From JAVBPB01 sp031549965 (GTDB lineage Bacteria; Bacillota; Clostridia; Lachnospirales; Lachnospiraceae): DNA of 23,172 nucleotides. Below are positions 1 to 8,365 of this stretch, piece after piece; position 1 is the first letter of the stretch; each line of letters starts with the position of its first letter. The position numbers and the translations under genes are program-made. The notes below the pieces were generated by a model. It saw only the letters and a list, made by a program, of their open reading frames with translations. It was not told the origin of the DNA and did no database searches. The DNA lies in the NCBI GenBank assembly GCA_031549965.1, contig JAVBPB010000102.1, positions 1-23,172 of the forward strand, written 5' to 3'.

Positions 1-149
1 CAAAGCTGTCTTAGAATATTAATGTAAAAGTAATTTTCTAAATTATAATAAAATACTAACACTCCTATTACTAATTAAAGCTTTGTATGGCAAAATTCCA
101 TCAGTTATATCATAAATTCCCATGTATAATTTATCCTTATAATATACTC

Positions 150-246
150 TTATATATTAATTTGCAGGTATATACCTAATATAATAAATCCAATTGCAAT
201 AAAATCTTTTATTTTGGGATAATTAATAACATTCCATAGCTTTTTT
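150..246 (-). pseudogene. Possible remnant of the 3' end of a DMT/EamA-type transporter
   Basis: In the minus-strand frame shifted relative to the upstream regulator there is a short open stretch ending at TAA 150-152. It reads ...NYPKIKDFIAIGFIILGIYL... and ends QINI. The GF(I)ILGIYL pattern resembles the last membrane helix of EamA/DMT transporters, and the complete YdcZ gene nearby ends in a similar helix. It has no start codon or ribosome binding site of its own and overlaps the end of the regulator gene. The rest of 1-222 holds only AT-rich sequence and a second short open stretch (about 61-180, minus) without a recognisable motif. This is inference from a very short match. Confidence 0.25.
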
Positions 247-882
247 CGTTAACATTTCCTTATTAATTACCCAGTAAGTAGTTCGAGATTTTTTTTCAAG
301 TATTCCAATTTCACATAAACTATTCATAGTTCTTAAAAGATGTCTGTAACTTGTACCCAAAAGTTCAGCAACCTCTGTAAGATTTTCTTTAAAAACGCTT
401 TCCTGACTTGCTACTTCAATGTATGCACATAGCCTATTTTCTAATAAATGCAACAAATTTATAGCACTATTTTTTGAACATGTATCTAATTTTTTTGCCA
501 GTTGGATTGCCATACATTTCATAAATTCTATATTTTTATCTAATTTTTCTTTACAATAATTTATCTTAATTCCAACACATATTACCTTTGACATGGCAAT
601 TACATTTGTTGTACTTCTTTTATTTATCATCATTTCCAAATCTCCAAGTATACCCTCTTGTCTATAAAAATTTAACAGTAAAATTCTTCCATTGGAAACC
701 GAAACACTAATCTTTGCCTCGCCTGATAATAAAAAAAGCAAATATTCTAATCTTTCATCTTCTCTACACAAATACTCTCCCTTATCATATTTTATAGCTA
801 CAGCATTTAACCATATTTCTTCAGGCAAATTGTATTTTGATAATTCTAAGATCTGAGTTTCATTTATTTTTTTAATTTCCAT
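223..882 (-). CDS. YeiL-like Crp/Fnr family transcriptional regulator
   Basis: A 219-residue DNA-binding regulator. Residues about 25-115 form a cyclic-nucleotide-binding-type beta roll (YLLFLLSGEAKI, GILGDLEMM). Residues about 150-210 form a Crp-type winged helix (LTEVAELLGTSYRHLLRTM). The length and the SYRHLL recognition-helix motif match E. coli YeiL as I remember it. No N-terminal cysteine cluster of the Fnr kind is visible, and the effector is unknown. The start is set by AAGGAGAGGATACC just before ATG at 882. The gene diverges from the two YdcZ-type transporter genes, and a Crp/Fnr-type palindrome lies in the shared intergenic region. It therefore probably controls them and perhaps itself. 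Family assignment is firm; the regulatory target is inferred. Confidence 0.85.
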   Translation of the reverse strand: MEIKKINETQILELSKYNLPEEIWLNAVAIKYDKGEYLCREDERLEYLLFLLSGEAKISVSVSNGRILLLNFYRQEGILGDLEMMINKRSTTNVIAMSKVICVGIKINYCKEKLDKNIEFMKCMAIQLAKKLDTCSKNSAINLLHLLENRLCAYIEVASQESVFKENLTEVAELLGTSYRHLLRTMNSLCEIGILEKKSRTTYWVINKEMLTKKAMECY

Positions 883-902
883 GGTATCCTCTCCTTATAC
901 TA

Positions 903-968
903 CTATAAAAATCGATTTAAATCATTTTGAAAGATGTTTCCGATTAATGCTATCTCTTTTATTTTCAT
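903..968 (-). CDS. Possible 21-residue leader peptide upstream of the YeiL-like gene
   Basis: A minus-strand ATG at 966-968 sits 7 nt after an AGGAG ribosome binding site (forward strand ctcct at 976-980). It opens a 21-codon frame, beginning MKIKEIALIGNIFQN, that ends with TAG at 903-905. That is 20 nt before the regulator start at 882. The peptide has no recognised family. The strong ribosome site and its position in a regulator leader suggest a translated upstream ORF, but a frame this short could be chance. Confidence 0.35.
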   Translation of the reverse strand: MKIKEIALIGNIFQNDLNRFL

Positions 969-1033
969 AATCACACTCCTGATTTTATTTTTGTATTGCA
1001 GTCAATTTAAATTTTTATTTGTTTTTTATTTTA

Positions 1034-1051
1034 ATATGACATTTGTCATAT
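1034..1051. promoter_or_regulatory. Crp/Fnr-type operator palindrome
   Basis: ATATGACA-TT-TGTCATAT is a perfect 8+8 palindrome with a 2-nt centre. Read as a Crp/Fnr site it is TATGA-N6-TCATA (1035-1050), the half-site spacing used by this regulator family (Crp TGTGA-N6-TCACA). It lies between the divergent YeiL-like gene and the ydcZ pair. Candidate -10 boxes for the plus-strand genes, TATTAT (1070-1075) and TATAGT (1076-1081), put the site about 40-46 bp upstream of transcription start. That is a class II activator position. Binding by the adjacent regulator is inferred. Confidence 0.7.
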
Positions 1052-1133
1052 CCATTTAGTACTATTTTATATTATTATAGTATTATACGCTTTAGTTATC
1101 AAGAAATAAAATAAATATTGGGAGTGATTGATT

Positions 1134-1556
1134 ATGTATTATTTTTTATCAATAATTTGCGGTTCTCTGATTGCAATAATGATAGCAATCAATGGAAACC
1201 TTAGCAATGGATATGGAGCATATTTAAGTGCTGTAATAATTCATGTTATAGGTCTAATATTAATATCTGTATTAATGATGTTAAAAAAAGAAAGCTTTCT
1301 AATTAAAGAAAAACTTCCTTTGTATTGTTTCCTTGGCGGGGCTATAGGTGTTGCAACTACAGTTTTCAATAACTTAGCCTTTAAGGAATTAAGTGTATCT
1401 GCAATACTTGCACTTGGTTTATTAGGTCAAAGCATTTGTTCCATAATTATTGATCACTTTGGAATACTAAATATGCCAAAGCAGACCTTTAACAAGAAAA
1501 AATTAATTGGTATTGCTTTTGTTATTATGGGAATTGGGACTATTCTTTCTATCTAA
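1134..1556 (+). CDS. Half-size DMT superfamily transporter, YdcZ (DUF606) family, first of a pair
   Basis: A 140-residue integral membrane protein with four to five hydrophobic helices and little else. Motifs typical of DUF606/YdcZ are visible: an N-terminal helix with INGNLS, GGAIGVATTVFNN in the middle, and LGLLGQSICSIIIDHFG near the C-terminus. A TTG at 1128 would add two residues, but it lies immediately after the GGGAGTG ribosome site (1120-1126). ATG at 1134 has proper spacing, so I chose it. A second family member follows at 1638. Small DMT proteins encoded in pairs often act as heteromers, so the two probably form one transporter. The substrate is unknown. Expression is probably controlled by the divergent YeiL-like regulator. 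Confidence 0.85.
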   Translation: MYYFLSIICGSLIAIMIAINGNLSNGYGAYLSAVIIHVIGLILISVLMMLKKESFLIKEKLPLYCFLGGAIGVATTVFNNLAFKELSVSAILALGLLGQSICSIIIDHFGILNMPKQTFNKKKLIGIAFVIMGIGTILSI

Positions 1557-1637
1557 CTAACCAAAATAAATCTAAGTCAATATAGATAAAGAAAAAAACA
1601 TTGATAATGCAAAAACATATCTAAAAGGAGGATAAAA

Positions 1638-2069
1638 ATGTTAATAGCAATCATACTATCTCTTTTAGCCGGAGGCTCAATAGTTTTGGCAAGAACGGTT
1701 AATGCACATCTAGCTGAAAAATCAAGCTTATTGCAAAGTACTTTTTATAATTATATAGTTGGACTACTCATATCCCTTATTGTTTTACTAATTGTAAATA
1801 TAAGTACTCCTATCACTTTTGTATTTGTTCCTTTAAAAATTTGGTTCTACACAGGAGGTATAGTCGGTGTAATGGTTGTTCTTATATCCAATGCTACTGT
1901 AGCAAAAGTTTCCTCTTTTTATATGACTTTGCTTCTATTCATAGGACAAGTATTTACGGGCGTAATAATTGATGTATTAATTACTGGAGCATTTTCAATA
2001 AAATATATAATTGGTGGCTTATTAGTAGCAATCGGACTTTCAATAAATGTATTTATTGATAAACAATAA
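1638..2069 (+). CDS. Half-size DMT superfamily transporter, YdcZ (DUF606) family, second of a pair
   Basis: A 143-residue membrane protein of the same family as its upstream neighbour. It has an N-terminal helix (IAIILSLLAGGSIVLARTVNAHLAE, 25 residues summarised as helix 1), a central YTGGIVGVMVVLISN segment, and LLLFIGQVFTGVIIDVL near the end. The sequence is clearly diverged from the first copy, which argues for an old functional pair, not a recent duplication. ATG at 1638 follows AAAAGGAGGATAAAA, an excellent ribosome site. It lies 81 nt after the first gene with no terminator seen between them, so co-transcription is likely. Topology relative to its partner and the substrate are not determined. 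Confidence 0.85.
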   Translation: MLIAIILSLLAGGSIVLARTVNAHLAEKSSLLQSTFYNYIVGLLISLIVLLIVNISTPITFVFVPLKIWFYTGGIVGVMVVLISNATVAKVSSFYMTLLLFIGQVFTGVIIDVLITGAFSIKYIIGGLLVAIGLSINVFIDKQ

Positions 2070-2100
2070 TGGAAAACTTGACTTCTTACCTGAATTTATT

Positions 2101-2197
2101 AAACATGCTAAATGAGGGTGAGGCAAACAATTGTACACATATATGTTGATATTCATTTTTAAAATTTTCACAGCCTAATTAAGGACTTTTTCAAGGC
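2101..2197 (+). repeat. Dispersed intergenic repeat, copy A
   Basis: This stretch matches, by eye over most of its length, the reverse complement of 22952-23048. Shared blocks are AAACATGCT, GGCAAACAATTG, ATATTCAT, CACAGCCTAA and AAGGACTTTTTCAA. It lies between the convergent ydcZ pair and the aldo/keto reductase. Its right end runs into a 10-bp hairpin (2167-2217). No coding potential is evident. Confidence 0.7.
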
Positions 2198-2217
2198 TAC
2201 CCCAAAAAGGCTGTGAA
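2167..2217. terminator. Hairpin between convergent genes, possible bidirectional terminator
   Basis: TTCACAGCCT (2167-2176) pairs perfectly with AGGCTGTGAA (2208-2217) around a 31-nt loop that holds the GGACTTTTTCAA repeat core. It sits between the stop of the second ydcZ gene (2069) and the stop of the aldo/keto reductase (2231). Neither side has a clean T-run, so its efficiency as an intrinsic terminator is uncertain. It is also part of the dispersed repeat. Confidence 0.45.
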
Positions 2218-2230
2218 TAGTAAAAAATAA

Positions 2231-3244
2231 TTACATATTCGATATATATTTTTCTTTCAATACTTTATATTCCTCATATTGTTTTCTAAGAACTTTTGGT
2301 GTATCAAGACCATAAGGACATTTTGATTTACAATAACCGCAGTTAATGCAATCGTTAATTTTATCCATTTCCTTAGAAAAATCTTCCGTAATAAAATCCT
2401 GATATCTTGCCCTGTTCATAAGAGGAATAATTCTTGCTGCTGTAGGAATAGGAATATCTGCTTTACAAGGCATACAATAACCACAAGCTCTGCAAAAATT
2501 CCCACAAAGTTCCTCCTTAAATACTGCTATCTTTTTATCAATAGCATCATTCATAACAGGAGGATTATTTTCTAAAGTAATAAATTCCTCCAAATCACCC
2601 ATTCGTTCAATTCCCCACAAAGGAACCACATTTTCATACTGTCTTAAAAATGTAAATGCACAAGTTGCATCATTAATTAATCCTCCTGCCAGACCTTTCA
2701 TAGCCAATAATCCAACATCATATTTTTTGCATGTATTAATTAATTCCAAATCTTCATCAGATGATATGAATGTAAGAGGAAATTGAAGTGTATCAAATTT
2801 CCCACTTTTTACAGCAATTTCTGCCTTTTCTCTGCTGTGATAAGTTATTCCAATATGTCTAATTTTACCCTTCTCTTTAAGTTTAACAAGACCTTCGTAC
2901 ACATCTTCATAAACTTCAGCCGGATTATGCATTTGATAAATATCAATATAGTCAGTTTTTAAATTATTAAGGCTCATTTCAATATGTTCTAACAAATCAT
3001 TTTGATTAGTTGCAGGGGTTTTTGTAGCAATAATTATATTATCTCTTAATCCTTCAAAAGCATAGCCAATCTTTTCTTCACTGTCACTATAACTTCTTGC
3101 TGTGTCGTAATAATTAATTCCTGCTTCATATGCTCGAAGAAGCAATTTTTTTGCTTCTTCCCTATTAATTCTTTGGATGGGAATAGCTCCAAATCCGGTT
3201 CTTGTTGCCCATAAGTTAGTTTTACCAAGACGTATTTTTTCCAT
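2231..3244 (-). CDS. Aldo/keto reductase with C-terminal 4Fe-4S ferredoxin domain
   Basis: A 337-residue fusion. Residues 1-235 form an aldo/keto reductase TIM barrel with the full catalytic set visible: D47 (YDTARSYSDSEEKIG), Y52, K75 (ATKT) and H106 (YQMHNP). Residues 247-312 carry two cysteine groups, C247/C251/C254/C257/C260 and C299/C302/C305/C309-P, which should bind two 4Fe-4S clusters. Such fusions are common in anaerobes and probably couple ferredoxin-like electron transfer to carbonyl or related reduction in the cytoplasm. The physiological substrate is unknown. ATG at 3244 follows AAAAGGAGTACCTA. It lies 56 nt downstream of the GH18 gene with no clear terminator between, so read-through from that operon is possible. 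Confidence 0.88.
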   Translation of the reverse strand: MEKIRLGKTNLWATRTGFGAIPIQRINREEAKKLLLRAYEAGINYYDTARSYSDSEEKIGYAFEGLRDNIIIATKTPATNQNDLLEHIEMSLNNLKTDYIDIYQMHNPAEVYEDVYEGLVKLKEKGKIRHIGITYHSREKAEIAVKSGKFDTLQFPLTFISSDEDLELINTCKKYDVGLLAMKGLAGGLINDATCAFTFLRQYENVVPLWGIERMGDLEEFITLENNPPVMNDAIDKKIAVFKEELCGNFCRACGYCMPCKADIPIPTAARIIPLMNRARYQDFITEDFSKEMDKINDCINCGYCKSKCPYGLDTPKVLRKQYEEYKVLKEKYISNM

Positions 3245-3300
3245 TAGGTACTCCTTTTCTTAAGACTTTAATAAATAATTATATTTTTTTAAAAATTTCA

Positions 3301-4848
3301 TCATTTAATAGCTAGTCCATCACTTAAAATACTCATCAGTGGAAATCCATCATCCCCGCTATCTCCTGTAATCTCCCACATAAACATACCACTTAAATTA
3401 TGCTCATTAACAAAGTCAATCTTAGCCTGAAGAGAACGTTCATTTTCATAAGAATACATTTTTTTCTCATCAGCATTATAAAGCCATGCAGATTCCGTAT
3501 CTGTATCATATCCCTTAATCCACCCTTTTGTTTCTTCTAGTGTTTTAACAAAATACCATGGTTCTTTTCCTGAGCCTTTAGTACCATAAGCATATCCAAG
3601 AAGCTCCGGCCATTTTTCCAATTTCCATTTTCCCGTTGTATCCCATTCAGAAGAATATTCCCCATACACCCCAGGTGCGGCATCCCATGAACCAATAAAT
3701 GTAGTTGGAAATGGTTCTGTAATAGGTCCCGAAATTTGCCACATAGGGCTTTTGGTTTCCTCGTTTAAAGTAACCTCAGCCCATCCTGTTGAATAAAATG
3801 GAGATCCAATGTTAATTTGATCTGGTCTGAAATATTTTAAAAATGAGCTGACTGAAGTTTCTACAGATGGGAAATCCTTATGCTCAGGGGTTTTTAAAGG
3901 AGATAAAGGCCCTGCATCTTTACGCCATGCACCATATACATCATATGACATTATATTAATATAGTCTACATATTTAGCCACTTCTGGCAGTTCCTGCTGC
4001 TCCTTTAATTTATCTGCATTAATATATTCACATATAGTAATAATTTTATCTTCAAATCCATTAGCAGCAAATGCCTCCCTTAACTCCTTTAACAATAGAG
4101 AAAAATTCCTTCCATCATTTTCAGGGTCACCTGGACATCCTCTGTCCAAAGGATCATCAGGACTTGGCAGTCTGTCAACACTTGGGTATTCCCAGTCAAG
4201 ATCTATTCCGCCCATCCACTCATATTTTTTCAATAAATCAACTACACTATCTACAAAGATCTTTCTATTCTCAGACGTACTTGCCATTTGAGAAAAATTC
4301 TCACTTCTTGACCATCCACCCACTGAAACAATTACTGTAACTAAAGGATATTTCTTAAGCATTGACTTATATATTGCAAATTGACCTGTATAGTCTGCCT
4401 TATTTAAATCAAGCTGTTCATCTGTTGCAATATATTTAATTCCACCATATTCAGCAACTAATGAACTTTCTGTAATTACATCTAAGCTAGTAACTTCTCT
4501 GGCAACAAACACTAAACCATCACTATCTGTTATTGTATTTATAACTGTTCCATCCTTTAAAGCTACATATCCCTGATTCCACTCCACATCTGCCCAACTG
4601 TCTGTTGATTCTACGGAAAAGTCTTCATTTACTGTCCAAAAAGCATGATTTACATTTGTAAACTTAGTCCAAGGTAATTTATCAATGGACATCTTTGCAT
4701 TTGTATAGGTACGCCAATTTGGATAATAAATAATTATTCTTTTACTTTGTTCCTTTTCTTCTATATGCTGTTCTTTATGACAGGCAGACAGATTTAAAAT
4801 TATTAGTACAATACATAAAGATATCCATATTAAATTTTTTCTTTTCAT
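3301..4848 (-). CDS. GH18 family chitinase-like lipoprotein
   Basis: A 515-residue glycoside hydrolase family 18 protein. The N-terminus is a lipoprotein signal peptide with lipobox LSAC (C23), so the enzyme should be anchored outside the membrane. GH18 motifs are intact: SVGGWS (175-180), the catalytic DxDxE in GGIDLDWEYP (D216, D218, E220 as proton donor), INIMSYDVYG (298-305) and a C-terminal MFMWEITGD with W490. It should cleave beta-1,4-N-acetylglucosamine polymers such as chitin, or related amino sugars in peptidoglycan. No LysM or chitin-binding module is visible, so the substrate is unproven. The ATG overlaps the stop of the upstream kinase in an ATGA arrangement, with AGGAG inside the kinase end, which implies translational coupling. 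Confidence 0.92.
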   Translation of the reverse strand: MKRKNLIWISLCIVLIILNLSACHKEQHIEEKEQSKRIIIYYPNWRTYTNAKMSIDKLPWTKFTNVNHAFWTVNEDFSVESTDSWADVEWNQGYVALKDGTVINTITDSDGLVFVAREVTSLDVITESSLVAEYGGIKYIATDEQLDLNKADYTGQFAIYKSMLKKYPLVTVIVSVGGWSRSENFSQMASTSENRKIFVDSVVDLLKKYEWMGGIDLDWEYPSVDRLPSPDDPLDRGCPGDPENDGRNFSLLLKELREAFAANGFEDKIITICEYINADKLKEQQELPEVAKYVDYINIMSYDVYGAWRKDAGPLSPLKTPEHKDFPSVETSVSSFLKYFRPDQINIGSPFYSTGWAEVTLNEETKSPMWQISGPITEPFPTTFIGSWDAAPGVYGEYSSEWDTTGKWKLEKWPELLGYAYGTKGSGKEPWYFVKTLEETKGWIKGYDTDTESAWLYNADEKKMYSYENERSLQAKIDFVNEHNLSGMFMWEITGDSGDDGFPLMSILSDGLAIK

Positions 4849-7800
4849 TCCATTTCTCCTAATATTTCATTAACAATATCCTGTGCTAATATAAAGTCAA
4901 ACTCATCTACGGCATTAGATATTTTTTGTAACCTTTCATTAAATCCGTTAAAGCTGTACATACCTAATTCGTCTAAGTATGCTATTGTACCATCTCTGTC
5001 ATATGACCCTAAAGTATACGTCATATTTTCTAAGCCAGACCTAAGCATTTGTGTATCGCCCTCTAAAAGTTCTTTTTCCTTTTTGTTAATAATCTTACCT
5101 ACTTTTTCTCCAAATTCAAGTAATTTTTCTATTAAATCATTTACATTATTATTACAAAAAGCTATATCCCCATCTTTAGAAGCTAATTCTAACTCTTTTG
5201 CTTTTACTGATAATTCTTCAAAACCCATATTTAAAAGTGAACCTTTAATTCCATGTGCCAAAGTTGTAAATTCGTGAATATTTTCATTATTTAGATACTC
5301 AATTAAATTATTACAATCAGATTCAACATTTCTGCTAAACATAGCTAAGGATTTTTCATACATTTCCTGATTATCGCCTGTATACGTAAGACCTAATAAA
5401 ACATTTAGACCTTCTATTTGTTTAGCCTCCATAAGCTTTGAGTTTAATACAATCTCTTCTTCCTGTACATTTGTATCATAAAACAGCATTTCATCAGGAA
5501 GCCATTTTTCTAATATTACATTTAAATACTTTCGATCAATTGGTTTAGATAAAAAGTCATTCATTCCTGATTCCAAAAACATTTCTCTTGCTCCTGCTAT
5601 GGCATTGGCTGTTAATGCAATAATAGGAATTTCCTTATTTTTTCCTCCTAATTCCCTTATTAACTTAGCTGCCTCAATCCCATCCATTTCAGGCATCATA
5701 TGATCCATAAAAATTAAATCATAATCAAATTCCTTAGCCTTTTCTATTGCCTTCTTACCACTAAGTGCAGTATCACAAATAATAGAGAAAAGTTTTAAAA
5801 TCGCTGTACCTACATTGATATTTATTTCATTATCATCAACCAAAAGAATTTTTGCATCAGGTGCTTTGACAAAATTCATATTTTCTTTTACTCGTTCAAC
5901 CTTAGTCTCATCGCCTACAACCATTGGAATATTAATATAAAATGTACTTCCCTCTCCATAAGTGCTTTCTATCCTTAAGTTTCCACCCATCATTTCTACT
6001 AAATTCTTTGAAATAGATAACCCAAGGCCTGTACCCTTTATATTTCTGTTTCTTTCTGCATCTGCCTGCTCAAATGAATTAAATAATATTTCAATATCCT
6101 TTTCTCTAATTCCAATACCCGTATCAGTAATAGCAAATTCAATATTATCTTCATTTAATACCACTGATAGCTCTACATAACCTTTTTCAGTAAACTTTAC
6201 TGAATTACCTAAAATATTTAAAAGAACCTGCCTTAATCTTACATCATCGCCATATAAATACATAGGAAGGTTATTATCTATATTTGATTTTAGTTCTAAA
6301 TTCTTTTTACTTGCACTAAATGAAATAATACTAGTAATATTATTAAGCATTTCAAAAAAATTATAGTGGACAGGAATTAATGTAAGTTTACCAGCCTCAA
6401 TCTTTGATAAATCTAATATGTCATTAATTATCTCTAACAAAGACGTAGAAGATATCTGGATATCCTTTACATAGTCATATTGGTTACCGGTTAAGTTTTC
6501 TTCTAAAAGCACCTCCGACATTCCTATGATTGCATTCATTGGAGTTCTTATTTCATGGGACATATTTGCAAGAAATTGTGACTTTATTTTCACTGCATTT
6601 TCAGCCTTTATTGTCATTTCCTTTAATTCTTTAGTTCTTGATTCAACCGTGTTTTCCAGATTTAGAGTAAAGTTTTTAACTTCTTTTTCCAAACTTATTT
6701 TTAACAATAAATTAGCAATGGTCTTTCCAAGATTTAAGAAAAGCTTAAATTCGTCACTATCAAGAGCATCTCGGGATTTAAAATCTTCCAAACTTAAAAA
6801 TACAGTTTTATCATTATCACTAGTAATAGGAATAAATAAAATATATTTTAAATTAGTTTCAATATCATTAGCTCTTAAAGTGTCCTCATTAAAAATTGAT
6901 ATTTCACCAACATTCATTCTTTGCAATTTTTTTGATATATCCCTATAATCCAAGTAATAATTTTTCCCCTCATGGCTTTCCCAGAGTGAAAGAACATTAT
7001 AATTATCATCGCTAAGTTCAAAGATTACAACCGTACCAAAATCAAAAGATTCACCAATTGCCTGAGACAATTTTAAAAATGCAACATTATTTTCTGCCGT
7101 ATTATCAATCTCGCTAAGTACCCCGTTGTATGCAGACAATTGTTTTTTTGTTTTTTGCTCTCTTAGGATATTTTCATTTAGTAAAGTAAATTGACTTTGT
7201 AATTGATTTATCATTATATTATAATTTTTTGACAAATCACTAAATTCATCATTTCCAACCACATCACACTGAGTATAATCAATTCCTGTAGCAGCACTTG
7301 CAAATGCTTTATTTAACAAGTTAACTGGTTTAATAAAATTATTGGTCAGCATTTTAGCTACAAATATAGATACACCAGTTAGTAACATAAGCATAATCAC
7401 AGAAATGAAAGCCATCCTATATGTATGCTTCATAAATTCATCTTTTTGCTGACTTACAGATATTGTCCAAGGAAATTTATCAAGTACATAATACCCCATA
7501 ACATAAGAGTTATTTTCAAATCGGTAATGTTTTGTTCCTGTTTGTTTACTTAATTTATTTCTTACATTAGAAATTATTTCAAAAAAAGTATTCTCTAATT
7601 CATTATGGGTTGTTACCTGATCATCTGAATTAAATATTACCTTTCCTGCATTATCTATTATTAATGCCTTTCCTGTTTCACCAACAGAAATATTTTTAAG
7701 GAATTGATTAAAAAACTCAGAATCAATTAGTAATACCATTACCCCAACAACTGTTCCGTCTTCTAAACGAATAGCATTACTCATTTCTATAACTTCTGTT

Positions 7801-8300
7801 TCACTAATACCATATTTTTTCTCACTGCTTACATATGTAACTTCCGGATTATTAACTGCTTCCTTAAAGAATTCTAACTTTTTAACATTTAAAAGCTTAT
7901 TATCGCCTGAGGCTCTTATAACCCTTGCAACAATTTTTCCATCCAAATCAACTACCATTGCATCTCTAAAAAAATTAGAATTTTTCGTGATTTTTCTGAG
8001 TATTTCTTCTATTTTTAAAATTTGTGGACTGTTAAGATCCAATAAGTTTAAATTTTTATCAATGAGCAAACTTTTAAATTCTTTTCCTTCGCTTAACATT
8101 TGTAAATAAGAAATTTGAATTTCTATTATTTGATTTAGAGCTACACCGTTAGATTCAGCAAGTCGCTCTAGTGTTCTTTCCTCTGCTTTTGTTACATCAA
8201 TTAATGATATGACTGCACTTGATACACCATTAATAAGTACAGGCAGTACTGCAAATAATATTATTGCTATGAAAAGTTTTCTTCTAAAACTATATTTCAT
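4845..8300 (-). CDS. Hybrid sensor histidine kinase (Cache-HAMP-GAF-like-HisKA-HATPase-REC-Hpt)
   Basis: A 1151-residue phosphorelay kinase. Order: TM1 about 9-32; extracellular double-Cache-like sensor about 35-290; TM2 about 296-318; HAMP about 320-370; coiled coil and GAF-like region about 385-540; HisKA with H582 (FLANMSHEIRTP); HATPase with N-box QVLLNILGNS (N695, N699), DTGIG (726-730) and GTGLGL (757-762); receiver with D822/D823, phosphoacceptor D866, T898 and K919; Hpt with H1016 (LAHGIKGS); and a C-terminal helical extension about 1083-1151. All phosphotransfer residues are present. It probably senses a small extracellular ligand. The upstream response regulator and the downstream GH18 enzyme (4-bp overlap) are its likely partners. 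The start follows AAAGGAG. Confidence 0.93.
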   Translation of the reverse strand: MKYSFRRKLFIAIILFAVLPVLINGVSSAVISLIDVTKAEERTLERLAESNGVALNQIIEIQISYLQMLSEGKEFKSLLIDKNLNLLDLNSPQILKIEEILRKITKNSNFFRDAMVVDLDGKIVARVIRASGDNKLLNVKKLEFFKEAVNNPEVTYVSSEKKYGISETEVIEMSNAIRLEDGTVVGVMVLLIDSEFFNQFLKNISVGETGKALIIDNAGKVIFNSDDQVTTHNELENTFFEIISNVRNKLSKQTGTKHYRFENNSYVMGYYVLDKFPWTISVSQQKDEFMKHTYRMAFISVIMLMLLTGVSIFVAKMLTNNFIKPVNLLNKAFASAATGIDYTQCDVVGNDEFSDLSKNYNIMINQLQSQFTLLNENILREQKTKKQLSAYNGVLSEIDNTAENNVAFLKLSQAIGESFDFGTVVIFELSDDNYNVLSLWESHEGKNYYLDYRDISKKLQRMNVGEISIFNEDTLRANDIETNLKYILFIPITSDNDKTVFLSLEDFKSRDALDSDEFKLFLNLGKTIANLLLKISLEKEVKNFTLNLENTVESRTKELKEMTIKAENAVKIKSQFLANMSHEIRTPMNAIIGMSEVLLEENLTGNQYDYVKDIQISSTSLLEIINDILDLSKIEAGKLTLIPVHYNFFEMLNNITSIISFSASKKNLELKSNIDNNLPMYLYGDDVRLRQVLLNILGNSVKFTEKGYVELSVVLNEDNIEFAITDTGIGIREKDIEILFNSFEQADAERNRNIKGTGLGLSISKNLVEMMGGNLRIESTYGEGSTFYINIPMVVGDETKVERVKENMNFVKAPDAKILLVDDNEININVGTAILKLFSIICDTALSGKKAIEKAKEFDYDLIFMDHMMPEMDGIEAAKLIRELGGKNKEIPIIALTANAIAGAREMFLESGMNDFLSKPIDRKYLNVILEKWLPDEMLFYDTNVQEEEIVLNSKLMEAKQIEGLNVLLGLTYTGDNQEMYEKSLAMFSRNVESDCNNLIEYLNNENIHEFTTLAHGIKGSLLNMGFEELSVKAKELELASKDGDIAFCNNNVNDLIEKLLEFGEKVGKIINKKEKELLEGDTQMLRSGLENMTYTLGSYDRDGTIAYLDELGMYSFNGFNERLQKISNAVDEFDFILAQDIVNEILGEME

Positions 8301-8324
8301 CTTCTAAAGCTCCTTTTACAATTA

Positions 8325-8361
8325 AAAGCATCGATTTAATTATTTTAAAAATCGATGCTTT
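8325..8361 (-). terminator. Intergenic hairpin between response regulator and kinase, possible attenuator
   Basis: AAAGCATCGATTT (8325-8337) pairs perfectly over 13 bp with AAATCGATGCTTT (8349-8361), with an 11-nt loop. On the minus strand the stem is followed by TTTTAATTGT and then the kinase ribosome site. It starts only a few bases after the regulator stop (8366). It could terminate part of the transcripts or protect the upstream mRNA, making the kinase less abundant than the regulator. Confidence 0.65.
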
Positions 8362-8365
8362 AATC

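Noticed and set aside
1128..1133. TTG at 1128 as the start of the first YdcZ gene
   Set aside because: It lies next to the ribosome binding site with almost no spacing. ATG at 1134 has the correct distance.
4071..4340. An 89-codon plus-strand frame inside the GH18 gene
   Set aside because: It is antisense to conserved GH18 catalytic motifs, with no ribosome site or recognisable product.
6526..6948. A 140-codon plus-strand frame inside the kinase gene
   Set aside because: It is antisense to the HisKA and GAF-like regions. Its phenylalanine/serine-rich composition is typical of a shadow of AT-rich coding DNA.
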